The notes under the pieces: model-generated
What the model was told of the DNA's origin: nothing
Seen by the model: the letters and a program-made list of their open reading frames with translations, nothing else
Databases searched by the model: none
Made by a program: the position numbers and the translations under genes
Source of the DNA: Paragonimus westermani
Lineage: Eukaryota > Platyhelminthes > Trematoda > Plagiorchiida > Troglotrematidae
DNA length: 64,000 bases
Reading direction: 5' to 3'
NCBI GenBank assembly: GCA_008508345.1
Contig: QNGE01001693.1
Span: 44,599 to 108,598 of the forward strand
In this document: positions 22,462-36,000 of the stretch, piece after piece
Numbering within the stretch: the stretch's first letter is position 1
Layout: each line of letters opens with the position of its first letter

Positions 22462-22639
22462 ACGTAAAACATTAGAATATATAGGACATGCGATTAGCAA
22501 CACAATAAAAATATTCAACCATTGGGTTTACATGAAACAAAGGCTGTCGTCAGTTCGCGGGCAGACAAACTGCGTGAGTCAACAGTTTATGCACACACAG
22601 AACCGGACAGTGAGTATTGATCAACATCACGTCGGAGAA

Positions 22640-23533
22640 AGTGAGCAATTTGGGGTTCTTATTACGTAACAGAACTTGAAACGAGTTGGCCGGGTCAACA
22701 ACGTGACCTGTTTCCATGATGTGCTTTGAGATGGATGAGGTCGGATTTCGTCTGTCGTTCTGTTGCCAATGTCCGTTGCATCATGGCGCGTATCAACCAC
22801 ATAGGCATATGTTCAGCCATTCTTTGTCGCAGGCATCGGTTTGTTCTGCAAGTGACCTGATAGATTACATGTGAGACAGAACATGTCGGTAGGTCACGAC
22901 TACGAATAAGCTGAGTGACACTCCTAGTTGTGAGTAGCAATCGCAATTCAGCCGCAGGGAATGTGCGAGTTAGAGCAGACTGGAATTTTTTACTTACGTC
23001 GGTTGTGATACGATCGCCTTTGAAGGGTAGGTTCAAAAAGACCCGCTTCTTGGGAACCGTACTCACGACAGTCTTTGTCAGTCTCTTCTGGCTGTGAACA
23101 TCAATGAACTTCTCCGGGTATCTGCTTGTAAGCGGTACCTTTCTTAATTTCGCCTCTTCTCCTTGTAAACAGCCATCGGTGCATATCTCCCGGGCTCTAT
23201 GAAACAAGGTTCGTGCCAGGCCTCTTTTGTAAGTAATGGGCGTAAAAGAGGAGAACTGCAAGCACTGACCGCTCCAAGTGGCTTTGCGGTGCACTGAACG
23301 TTGTAATGAGCCATCCTGCCGTCTAGAAAAGATAAACTGTTGTTTGCTTCCTCCTCATGAGAAACAGAAAGATTAGGATGAACGGAATCGAAGCGGTTTA
23401 GGAGCGAAGCAAAATTAATATTAATAGTAAAAATCAAAATATCATCTACATATCGCTTATAGAGGCTGGCACCATCTGTAGCATCAGATAGTTTTAATTC
23501 AGTCATTCCTGATTTCAGTCGAAGATCAATCAT
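22640..23533 (-). pseudogene. PLE reverse transcriptase/GIY-YIG, broken
   Basis: YKRYVDDILIF (YVDD at 23442-23453, minus strand) is the RT catalytic motif. HPNLSVSHEEEANNSLSFLD follows, then in another frame RKATWSGQCLQFSSF, TYKRGLARTLFHRAREIC, LPFKGDRI and SHVIYQVTC. The endonuclease has lost about nine residues, including the YIG signature: CRTNRCLRQRMAEH directly follows VTC, where the young copy has CSCSDVYIGRT. The C-terminal VDPANSFQVLLRNKNPKLL is recognisable at 22640-22690. Frameshifts near 23290, 23180 and 22750 and the lost YIG make this a pseudogene. Confidence 0.85.
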
Positions 23534-26500
23534 TGGCTTGTGTTACTTTTTTTCAAGACTGATTTTGTATGACGCTCCGCACAGGTAACTGAAAATATGC
23601 AAATGTGCACTTGCTGAAATGCAGTCAAAGTCAGTTATATTCGATCAATTTTTATCGCTATATCCATGCTCGTATCAACTGTTAACATCAGTAGTGTTTG
23701 ACAAAAACAACCATTCACTTGGCATTTTCGGACTTTTGCCACATTTTTTGTACGAACTGATGTTGGTATCCGTTAGGAGTGGACTAGCAAACTGGCGGAA
23801 AGTTGTCACTGGTGCTTGTCTTCATCACTGGTTTGCGATAACACGCGTGCCTCACTCACTTGGACATTTTAACGTCATAATCCCATCTGTACCGATATTA
23901 TTAATGGCAATTTAAGCACAGAACAATAGCCACGGGCAGCTTCAGTGCAGTCAAAAATCAGAGAAAAGACGTGAAACGAATAGTCACAGTAAGCGTATTA
24001 ATAAGTAAACGAACGAGAGGGTGATCCGCACAATGTTAACTTAACACGCGAGACCGACACGTCCGCCAAAAGTTCTAAAGACCATTCACACAAGTCAGCT
24101 AAGAGAGAAGGAATGTCACCGTTCTACGACGGTTCCTGTTTTGTGAAACACATTGGGTAATACGTAGGTGGATCACGTGAAATGAACAGTAAAGAAGTGA
24201 ATATCAACGGAGAGTTTAAAATACGTGCGCAACAGTTTCGGTTTTGTTACACATCGTGCACTCATAATGTGCGGTTGTGTACAAATGGAATTCCAACCCC
24301 TACATACAGTTCAGATATGTGTGTAGTATGCCCGAACTGTTAATGGTGGCTTTTCACGGTCAACAAGTTCATTACAAACCACATTCATTTGAATATGTGA
24401 TGACACATAGTGGAGTCAGGTACCAGATTTAAGGATTTCAGGTTCTTAAGATTTGGTAGGTTTATGCAGAGGAAGCTGACAGTACGTAAAGATGTACTGG
24501 TGCCCATAGGAATAGAGGTGGAAAAAGCAGTGGTTACAACATCTAGCGAGTTTCGTGGCCTAACGAGGTTCTAGCAAAAATGGGCATATAATGAATCGGG
24601 CGAGTAATATAGCACTATTGAAGAAAACGTAACAAGTTAAAACGTATACTAATCAGAGTATTGGAACCCGAAAAACAAGGGCGAACCCACTGCATTTAAC
24701 GGCTTATTATATGTTTCAAATCGTTGAAGCAGCGCGACTAATGATGAAATACACGTTAACAAAGGAACCACCAATCTAAACCTGAAGTCGTGTACAGTGC
24801 CTTAAAATAACTGGAAATACGTGAGATTTCAAACTGTTTGAAAACAGATTTGTTGGTTTAGTGAACTGTGATTAACTGGAAGAAATAATGATGACTCCTC
24901 TGGAAAAAACTACCGGTCTTTATCAATGAGACTCGTCCCCGTATATCCAGACGAAGTGTCTTATGAACATTTATGCAATCTAATGTCTCCATTATGTTGG
25001 TATAAACATCGTACTGAGAAATTCACGATCTCGACATATGGAAAAATCCTTTGCTCTATGTTCGCGTTGGTCCGAAGTGCATTTAGTAGAGCCTTGGATG
25101 GAAATGAAGAAATTAGTCAATATCTGAATGATCAGTTGTAGTTACACACTATATCGACTAGGATAATAATATGTCAATGTACGTTGATATTTAATGATAA
25201 AAATCGGGGCTGAAAAATTAGTGAAATAAATCAATAGCCTACCACACTCGTGTCACAAACTGACCTAATTCGTCATACCCACAATACGGTGATTTCAAAC
25301 AGGTGTTTTACAACGTACCGTTTCGATATCGTGGTGGGATACGACAAAGTAGTACGGCCGTCATTTCACACAATTTCGATCCTTCTTCTCTGTCACTTTC
25401 ACTCAAGTGGTGTCCAAAACTTTCCTTTACTTACTGAAATCCACCTAATTTCGTCATTCGCCCACAGACCCGACGGCTTCATACGACGCTGTCAAATAAC
25501 CGTGTAAAAGTACACTATTATGAGTGCAACACAGTTTTCAAAATGGCTTGTTCAGTAGAAAAAACTGAGAGAAACCAATGACGATTGCTTATTACATGCT
25601 AAGGGTGCAATCCAATGTTGACTAAAAACTCAATAGGGTCAGTTGACACCGGTTGGCTGAACCTGTTCAACAGGAGTGGGTTAAGTCCACTGTTCAAAGC
25701 ACTTATCACATCTTTACTGGCTGAATAACCCTGTTACCTAGACCATAAGAATTAGCCTATTGTTGTTACTGTTGTGGCTATTGCCTTACCCTCCACACCG
25801 CTAGACTGCGTGAACTGCGCTGAAATCCACACACTATTCGAGCTGTCAATTCGTTGGAATAAACAACGTTCTATCGACCTCGACTAGCTGGCTGCCAGCA
25901 TTCAATGCCCGCTGTTTGACTGGAACGTGGAAGGTGAACCGATAAGTTCTGATTACGCCATGCGAGGATATAGGGAAGAAAGATGTTCAGAGGAGAGGGA
26001 TTCAGGGGTGGTGTGGACTTTCCCACTATGAAAATAGACGGCGACTCGGTTTCTGTATGCGCCGCTATTTGGTTAAATGGAAATTGGTTATTCTGGAACA
26101 CAGCCAATAGCTTCAGTTCCAGAGGTCTTAAAATCAGGCCACAAGCCTGTAGTTGCTCGAGCAGACGAACAGAAAAGAAATTAATTACGAACCATAGGGC
26201 AAACAGATGTGACAACAGTAAACAGACACTTGCGGCACCGTCAGGCCCGAACGTTCGCGAAAGGTCAAATGGATATCTTGACGTCAGGTATATCGAGAAG
26301 TGAAAACACATCATCGCCCAGTCAGCAATACAGTTGCTAAGACCTACTTACTACAAAATATGGTCCCAAATGACTAGTTCACAAGTTTGTGCAAACGTGA
26401 TCCAGTTTCTTGTCACAGTGAGATGAACTGAAGCAACGGAATGCCAACGACGCGCCATAGGACAAAGGTGAGCTTGAGGTGAGTGGGCTGGTTGCAACAA

Positions 26501-29500
26501 GTAAAACAATAAGTAAAACGTAGTCAGTGTACAAGAATTCAGAAAAATTATAGTAAACAAGGTTGGGGTATATGATTGAGGAACTGATTCAATTAATTTG
26601 AAGAAAAATGAACTTCTATCGAAGGATATTCAGTAAAGATCCTGTCAAACTACACCATGAAAAAAAGAAATTGTATAAAAATGAAACAAAGCTGCTTTTG
26701 GTCTGTCTGGTAAAGTAAAATATTAAGCGTAAACTAGGGTGAGAAGAATGCTGTGAATCATCATTGGATAGAGAGCCTAATCGTCTCACAATAACAATGC
26801 AAGATGCTACCACTCACCGTTCCCATTTTACAAGATGTCTGGAGTAAATATGTGTCTGTCTGTTTCTTCCACGGTGCAACTTTTCCGCCCAGCTCTCTCC
26901 CGTGGATGCCAGTTTTACGCCGGTTACCTGGTTACTATTTATCCCATCGGGCAAGGCTGCCTCAATCAATTCATTGATACGTATTTTTGGGATGGAGACG
27001 TTGCTCCACCCACATAATTCGCACCACGTCTTTTGATTAATTGTTAGAATGGCGAAAGTTGCTCGGACTGAAATAGCACCTATATTGTTGCTAACTCCTC
27101 GAAAATCAGACAACATAGATCATTGCTTCGTAGGGGCAGGTAATCTAGTAACGGTTTGTGGCAAAGTGTGTTAGACGTGTTCAGAGAGATTTCACATACA
27201 AAACCGAAGTATAGTTGAACGAAGAGTGTACAGTTGCTCAGTCCACGAGGGTGGACCTTTCAAGTAGACTAGTGTGTAAAGATGGGAATTCCAGTCTAGT
27301 GTATTTAGTTTCGGTCCTTGTTTTACAAAGTATTGGATTTTTCCAGGTTGAACTAAAAACATGCTTGACTCCTTTGTGTTCAATGAATAGTTTTCTGTGC
27401 ACAACCATTGCCTTCCTTTGCTGTTCTGTTGCCCGACGTTCATTTTCTCGAATCGACCTGGTGTTTTTAACTACCCATAGCAAATATTGTATCCACGATC
27501 TGGTCTCTGTGAACGTTTTCCTTGGGAGCTTATCCACTTTTAGCTAGATATGTCTATCGTTTCCTCAAATCGGTTCCAATCATTTGAAGGTGATGAGATC
27601 ATTACGCTTATGGCAGAAAAATGTACCCAAAATCACAATATGCTACCTTGATGCGGAATGTGAGATGAGTGAAGTTAGTAGTTGAACGAACTTAGGTTTA
27701 TAACCACTGATCGATAGTGTGAAGGTTTGTTTGGTATATACTGGGCTGGAACTGTTAATTCCTTTCGAAATAGACCGGCTGGAAGTGTTCTATGAATGAG
27801 AAGGCTGGGCTAGTGTGAGAATGATGTTCAATCTGCAGACTGTTGTGTTATGTTATGTGATACATGATTATACTTTTAATGGCTGAACAAGTTAGGACTG
27901 ATAGATGTTAATCTTACGCAAATTGAGTGCTAACAAATTGTATCATGTAAACACTTCACATTTAAGTATAAAGTTACTCATTCATTCTTCTGTTTTTGTG
28001 TAATATGCATAATACAAGGAGGAAAAACGTATACTTGACTGTTCCCCTCAACCAGTGTGCTTTCAAATGATTGGAAACACATGAAGAAATTTTACTGATC
28101 TGTATAAAGGTTAACGAGTAGCAGTCTGCCTCATGAGCACAGTAGCATCTGGTTCAAACAAGACGCAGAGTCCAAATTTATGGCGCAATCTGTTGTTTTT
28201 CAAAGCAACTGGAGGCTCATGTTCCGGTTTGCCGAGGCTCCAGTTATCAAACGGTATATTTAAAGTGTGTGTTCAAGGAAAACGGGGATTACAAGAACAA
28301 CCTTCACACCTTAGTCTTTTCGCTCAAACAAATATGACCTCACGATATATCCTCGTGTGGTGATGAAACCTTTGCATAACGGGGCATCGACTAACCGGTC
28401 GTCATGCCTTATGCATTTCTAGGATCACCCGTCCTGCTTTTCAGCTTGGTGCTCATTTGGGAGATGGTGAAGAAAGTTCATTAAACTTTTAAATTTACTG
28501 GTCGGTTCTTCCACTTCACAACCGGATGTTTCCACGACTCATGTACATCGCGAAGCCGTTTCGTCATTTTCAAGATTTCCGGGTTGCTATTAAGAAGTCT
28601 GTGTGGACAGAACTGCTGCCATATGATTCACTGTTGGTGGAAAGGGGTTTCGGAAATCCTAATCTTTCACAACCGTCAGCTCCAAACAAACAAACAGCCG
28701 TATAAACACTAAGCAGTGTGAGCATACAAAAACGTTCAGAGGGCGACTTGTCACAGACACGTAAATGTGTGCGTGAAAAATGTTTTTTCAAACGTGGGCC
28801 TTGAAACATGCGAAATGTAGTTGACGTGTTTGAGTTGTACGCAAATAAGGTCTACAAACGTTGGTTCCAAACAGACTGTTTTCATGCATCCATCAACAAT
28901 GGTAAAACTGGAAAAATGCAAAACATTTTGCCATTATGTTCACTGAGGCCGACTGTTTCTAGTGATACCACAAAGGATCTACCTACCCTCGTTGTCTGAA
29001 TCACAAAATGAGGATATTATGCAAACGTCGATTTACTTTGACAATATGTTAAGAGTTGAGACTGGTCTGTCTGACCTCGACAAACACCGCAAACAGTTCG
29101 GTCCGTTACGTTGTCTGGTGACCCTACTGCTTATGCCCCTGCGGTGTGTGTTCACCTGCGTAGCTGTCCAACTGCAGGCGCCGCTGGTGTCTGGGGCAGA
29201 GGGTTACGGTGTACACGTCAACGCTACAGCCTTCCGAGTTCACAGACAGTCTAACGGTATTTGCAGACACGAGGTAGGTGTTGTCTGTGCCAAGTCAACA
29301 GAACCATGGTGCGTACTGACATAATGAAAACTAATAACCAGTGACCGTATCATGCTTTGCACATCTCAAAACTACCGGTGTGCTACCGAACCGTTGGCTA
29401 CAATAAGAAGCAGTTGAGCATGCAATACTCGTCAAATTTTCTGTCCTTCTACACTGCAACAACTGTACCGAACCTTGTCCCTCGGCTGAGCTCTCACCAA

Positions 29501-30000
29501 AGTCATACTTATAAAAAACCGACACTAACTAAAGTGACGTTTACCTCCCAACTCATTTCTACTTTGTGATACGCTGCCTCAAATCTTCATCATTGCAACT
29601 ACGATGGTTGGTGTAGTGAACCAACTGTGTGAAGAAAACTACGTATTTACTATCCATTGGCCTGTAGAAATGATTACATAGGATGAATGTATTTATGGAC
29701 CGTTATCTCCATGATCTACCGTCGCTGTAACCTGCGAACAACCTACCTTGATTACCGCATACTCCCCGTGAGTCTGCCTAGTGTTTAGTGGAACAAAGTT
29801 CCTTCTTTAACCTCAGCCACTGTTCCGAATAGATTATGGCGTTTTTCAATAGTTTTTACCGGTATCGTATGTGCTAACGTTAGCTGCACATCACTGACTT
29901 ACTAAAATGGCTGAGTGGTCACATGGAAATCATGTGATATAATGTTGTGTTCTCTGCATCGCATCACACCACGAACAACTAGGCGATAAAGAGAATACAG
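23534..30000. other. No recognisable gene
   Basis: No known family or repeat could be supported. Around 25870-26315 both strands are open for over 100 codons, but neither product resembles anything I know. A minus-strand frame at 26814-27116 (100 codons) ends at a splice-donor-like GTGAGT and could be an exon; this is discussed in the findings. Confidence 0.5.
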
Positions 30001-33000
30001 TACACTGCATTTGAATGGGTTCAGGCGTTAACTGTCTGTTCCTCTGTTTCGGAATAAAACTGCTTATTGTGTATTTGTTTGCATGCCCTATAGGGTATCT
30101 CGTGTTGAAGTGATAAAAGTCCGTCGAGTCTGTGAACTAAGTGTATTATTATCATCATCACAGCATCCTTGCCAATCAGTCTGCGGGATTTGTTGGAGTA
30201 ACCTATACCTTCCATCTCATGAATGACAGAAGAAAACCATTCAGCATGAGAATCACATAGGTCCAAGAACAAACATCTGCGAGAAGAATGGTCAAATTTA
30301 AAAAAGAAAATAAACTTTACAGAACCGCGGCTGGTGTGTTGTAGCTCTACGGACAGGCCCGCCAAACATTTTGACTGGAGTAACATTACCAGCAAACAAG
30401 ATACAGCAGTTTCGTCTCCGAGCTCACATCAGGCCGTAGTATGCGGGACAACTCTCTATATGACTGCGTTGAGTCATGCAGGCGAGTAGTCTGGCCATTG
30501 ACATCTATGTTTCCACAACTAAACGAGTTGACCCAGTTCTATCAAGTTATCAAGAATCAAAACTGGAGAGGCCCAAATGGTTAATCTCAAAGGCATAGGA
30601 ACTCAACAAAAACACTGTACATCAAATAGGCTGAACAGCGTAGGTTGAACACACACTCCTTGAAGCGGTCACCTGAAAACTAAAACTACTGCTTCTGTTT
30701 TAAAATCTAAAATACCTAGTCCGTCTCCCTCCGAACCGACATTCTACAAGCTATGGTAGGTTTCTACTTCACATACTATGATGAAGTTTGGATAGAGCAA
30801 ATGAATATCATCAGCGCTTGAAAAATTCCCACAACAAATTCTGATTGATTGTGACCGGGCATCACGTGTTCAAGCATAGATATTGACAACCAAAGTGGTT
30901 GTTTATGTGGCTAAACTCTTATCACGTAGATGGTGCGGAGCGTGTATATGTCCCAGTGCTAGAGATAATAGGCAAAAATTCGCAAATGTGGACCCTAGGC
31001 CATGTAATCTTTGCCTACGGAAGTTGCAGTGGCTGTAGGACTGTTCAGAAGACCTACCCAAAGTGGTTTTCTCGGCCCACTGTCCCGTCCGCGATCACAT
31101 ACCACTCACTTCTTCACTAGAATGCTGGTCATTTTCAAGACTGTTTGACCCTGCGTGTAGAAGGTAGATATCCATGTCTAATGAAATCACTTCAGTACTG
31201 GTTGACGGTTGCACGTTGACACAGCTATTAAACCACTGACCGTTCTGTTGTTACCGACCCTACTAGCCACTAGTCCACAAGCGAAGTAAGCCACGCAGTG
31301 TTAAATCAAGGAGCACAGCAGTCTACTGTCTTCTGTCATTCTGACACATCCGGAAACAGGTTTTCATCTACTGTCGATGTAAATTCCTCGGGCAGTTCCG
31401 AAGGAGAGCGAACACGGTATGAATAAATTTGGTGACAGTTTGTCAGTTCAACCTGACTACGGAAACAGGTTGAGTTGACCTTACATAGTGTGGTTTGGCG
31501 TGAGAAGAAAGGCTTCTACACCAATTCCAGTTGTTCGCAAACAAGACACACGTTGTTTGATGTAAACCACTCAGGTGAGTGCTACCTTGACTGTATTGTG
31601 TAGTTATGTTGACAGCAAAGACTGCTAATTGCTTTTGAGCTCGTTTTAAGACTTGGAGGCATATGGTATTTGACACTCCACTAAAATCAGGATGAAGTGC
31701 GGGATAAGAGGATCCCGCCTATGCGAAGGTGGGGCATCTGACAAGTATGCATTCAAGCAACGGTTGTATTCAAAACTGTAGCAGCTTGAAATAATTGAAC
31801 AACTGCGGACCGAATGTTGCGCAATGATATTTTAATTTTGGAAATATGTGCACAGTGAGCGTTCATAGTCTATTGTCATCTATCCATGTCAAGTTTACAG
31901 TATGCGGCTGTCCGTTTGCCTAGAAAGAACGTTTAACAGTTGGTTGAATATGTGATAAATTTTCTCGTCGTAGTGTGCCTTTGGTTTCAAATGAAAACAT
32001 GACTCAAACTGTCGTAGAAATTCCCAGCGTACTCATGGAAAATAATGTGTAGTGAACAAGGTCGTTTTCAGTGATTCACCATCAGGCTAAACACATCACA
32101 TTTATATCATATTTTTCACGAGAGAATCGTTAGGGGAGTAAATTGGGACGTGTGGTTAATGAGGTCAGTCAGTTGAATGACTCGAGTTGACCAACTTATT
32201 GATCCTCCATCAACATTAGAGTTCAGGCACACCCCGCAGTAGCCCCGTCCTGTAATGACCACAAAAACATACAGCTAGTCTACCTAAATGCTGAGCCCGT
32301 CTCATTGATATGCGTTTGAACAGCTTGTTGAACACAAGTTTGTCTCCACTGCCATGGAAAAAAGCAGTGGATCGGCTGGAACATGAAAAGCTAGACGGAT
32401 TAATTGTGCCAGAAAAAGTTCCGTTGATGGTTTTATTATTGATTTGAAGTATCGTCTCCGTGTACACTACAACAACCCTCAGTGAGTGCGTCTGCGCGGC
32501 CGGTCCGATTGCATGATTCACCATTCGTGAAGCGCCAGCGCACTCGCAACCGTGCTTTCGCCTGGGTCTAGTCGAATTGGGTTTTGTGACCTTGTCACGT
32601 GGGTGGTATGGTGTGGGCTATAGATAAGTAATTACGGCCTAACACGAACTGTTTATAACAAAAGGGTAGACAGTTGAGTATTAAGTTGTATAACACGAGT
32701 AGGCATAAACTTGGAAATAATTAGAAATAAGCAAGCCAGGAGATTCACATACAATAACAGATAGTATCCTGATTGGTAAAATTGTGAACAATAATATCCA
32801 GAGTGTGCACTGTGTGTCGGCAGCGTTACAGGGACAGGATCACTTGGATACGATTTGGAACTGTGCAGCTGAGATGTGGCTCACGTCCTCGCATCCACTG
32901 GCTTTGCGCGTTCCTGACTTGTTCACCTCCTGAGGAGTGGCGTCAGAAGTCATGTTTGTGCGAGTTTACTCACCTTCTTGTGTGCACGTCATCGTGCTTG

Positions 33001-36000
33001 TAAGTTGACATGGAGCTGACGCAGTCGATGCGTGCATGCGTGTGTGCATGTGGCCTTGGCCTTCGTATTGTTGAGGGGAAAGAGGCCATTGTCTATCGGA
33101 TGAGTGAATGTGAAAAACTCCTAACGTAGCCCGTGTGTGCACAGTGGATCGGGACTGTTGAATCCCGCGCTGGTTTGAGGAGTGCGTGATGTGTGCCTAT
33201 GACCTTGAGAATAGGCCAGAGTACCGATCCGTCACAACCTTACTAACTTGACAGTTGGCCCCTGGCAAGCGTGTCACAATCTAACGTCCTACCATATAGT
33301 CCCGCAGGTCTACCGTAGCCTCCAATTTCTACCTATTGCAGGAATGCAATACTACCGCTCAACTGTACCTGAATTCATTGTCAATCGGTAGTTCATCACA
33401 GGGGCTACATACTTGAAGCTCTGGTGAACTAATTCGCTCCTACTCTCAGCAACACTGGACCCCAGTTGGCTGATCGGAGCAGGTCTTTGACTTATCGAAC
33501 TTGCCCAGAACGCTATAAGTGGAGTGTCGATTATAATGAATTATGAATAACAGTTAAAGGCCTGTGTACAGCCTCGAATTACTTGACATAATGATTTGTT
33601 GTTCTAACTTGACGTAATCTCATCGTCGTATTAGATCAGTAGTATGACCAGGTCATTCACTTTGCAGTCACGACAATTGATATTCATTGCCCCAAGTTAG
33701 CTTGATAGTAAGGTAACCTCTAGGGTTCATCTTTTACTTGTAATCCTTGTTTTTATCTTGCTTTTTGCCTGTGATCTTTGTCTCCAACCTCATGTGACCG
33801 TACTCAACCAGCATTGGTTATACAATAAGCCCATATGAAACAGTAGTGCACAAACTCTTTATTCCGCTTGTGTCGTCAGCCAGTTGACCGATATATGCGG
33901 GCTGATAAAAAAAACATGGGTGCTTCTGCATGGAACGTGCACAAGTGTTGCTGTGCCCTTTCCGGCTCCACACATTGAGGATAACGATGTGTTAAAGGTT
34001 AGAGCTTCACAAGCGGCCGAGTTGTGTGTACTGGGGTGAAGGTTTGGCTCAAATTCAGAGACATGTCTACGTCTACTAGACAGCCACCAGCCAAAATGAA
34101 AGCAAATTCTCATGGGATAAACATGGGCTACTATTGGATACAAATGATCGGAAATGTCCAGATTATTTCAAGAAAATGTACAGCATAACGAGTTCCACTG
34201 ATCCGTTCTCTTGAATGTACACAGCGTAGTTACTGTTTCAGTGGTACTCAGTGCAGGCAAAACAGAATCCAAGACCGTTTCTGAGCAAAGACCACAAAGC
34301 TAGCATCTACCGATTACCAAAAAATTCTGCCGCGTGCACACAGATCAGGATTTTGACATTTTATCGCACGTTTTGTTGGTCAGCCAGTAAGGGTTAGCGC
34401 TCGTGAGCAACTAACCAACACTGCTGGCTGGCCCACGTTCATAGGTGAGTTCATTTACTGTCCAGATCGCAACACAGGTGTAACTGGAAGCAACGTGTGA
34501 AATGAATTCACACCTTACTTTGCATCCTCTTATCGCCTTGTTCAAACAGTCAGTCGGTTGATTTCCTGATCGGGTGAGTGGCATACAACGTCTAATCTCA
34601 CAGAGGCTAGGACTCACTTTCCTCCAGTTTTTCTCCTCACCAGTGTTCCCATGGGATAACAGGTAGGACAAACTCTCTAAATCGGGATTGGACGAAATAA
34701 CTGTCAGGGGAAATTCAAACGAACTGCTCTTAACAAAGCTTACGTTTCATTACATCTTATGACTGAATTTTTGGTTTGAGGTAGACGTATGACCAACAAA
34801 TCCACCCCAAACTTGTTTCTGTGTTAGCTACTTCCTTGGGCTGAATCAAAGATCCTTAAGATTTTAAATAGCAGAATTTAGATATGTAAATGTAACGTTC
34901 CAGTCTGTACGGACTCATCCGACATTCAGTTTACAAAAATCGATAACTAACTTTTCACAGCGTCATCACCTTCAGTAGACGGATTGTCTGAGATGAATTA
35001 TCTCTTAGTCCGCTCACACTCCGATCTGATCACACATAATCCCGCTTAAATAAGAAATAAAGATTGAGAACGATGCTTATATGACCAAAACGTTAACTGA
35101 TCAGAATACTAGTTCATCGATGAATATCCTGCCAGTCTTCAGAAGACAAGTCAAGATAATATGGTTTGTAAATCTAAAAAATCTGTTGAGAACCCTATGC
35201 AAATGCTAGAAATTGGGAGTCATTGTGAACTAAATGTTATCTCAGGGCGCGAAGCGATCTCCTGCCAAATTTCAACCGGTTCCTATTGCTACCAGTCCGT
35301 GTAAATCCTGTTTGACCCATGATTGACGTTTTTGTTCAGCCCACGTATATTTACGCGTTTGGCTATTTCATAAGTGAACAGTCCACCAAGCCAGCGCAAG
35401 CAACCTGGCCGTGTGAGTTGTGCTTGTCCCCAATCGGATGTTGACATCACTACGCTAGTTCGGCCCGGGTTGTTGAGCCCGGGAGCATATCGTCCTCCTT
35501 CCACGCTCACACCCTGGGCACCACTGTGGCGTAGCCGTCTTTTCACCCTGTCATGTGGCTCATCACGTGTAAGCCGTCTAGTCTAAATGTCCTGTGCATG
35601 CGCGTCCACAAATTCACCGGACCGAAAGCTCTCCACCATGCACGAACGCACGCACGCACAGACGCGCCTGTTGAAACGCTCCAGCTGGATATGGTTCGGT
35701 GCGGTCGATCCGTGGCACTAATGGCGCTGTCGGACCCGGGTCTGAACTGAAATCACCACAGTCGAACAGAACGGGACTCGGTCCGGATAAGCGCCGTTGC
35801 ATTAAGCTTGTACACTAATCCCAACAACAAAGAGCCAAACCATTGAGATATCGTTATTTGTTGGTGGGTGCCCAAGCAATCACGGTTGAGTTCCACTACA
35901 GTCGCACTCCGCACAGCCCATAAACCCGAACGAATGAAACTCGTGTGCTTTCATTCCACGTAAGCCAATTTTCCAGTGGCGTCTGATCCAAACTTGGGGG

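Larger units (their letters stand above)
22250..23533 (-). mobile_element. Penelope-like element, old tandem relic
   Basis: Read on the minus strand, the element begins inside the RT palm near 23533 (5' truncated) and runs through the thumb, GIY-YIG endonuclease and 3' region with a hammerhead (22421-22461). It then passes directly into the 5' end of a second unit (AAGGGAACTCGGTGTTTGAAAT, about 22360-22390). That junction has the same layout as the young tandem at 39510, so tandem arrangement is a property of this family and not of one insertion. Similarity to the second unit fades below about 22260. Divergence from the young copy is considerable and several frames are broken. Confidence 0.85.

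Noticed and set aside
25871..26314. Overlapping open frames on both strands (147 and 106 codons)
   Set aside because: Neither product resembles a known family. At this length, in AT/GC-balanced DNA, such a pair can arise by chance.
32800..33250. GTG-rich, relatively GC-rich stretch, considered as a LINE untranslated region
   Set aside because: No coding part or second copy in the window supports it; a genome copy-number search would be needed.
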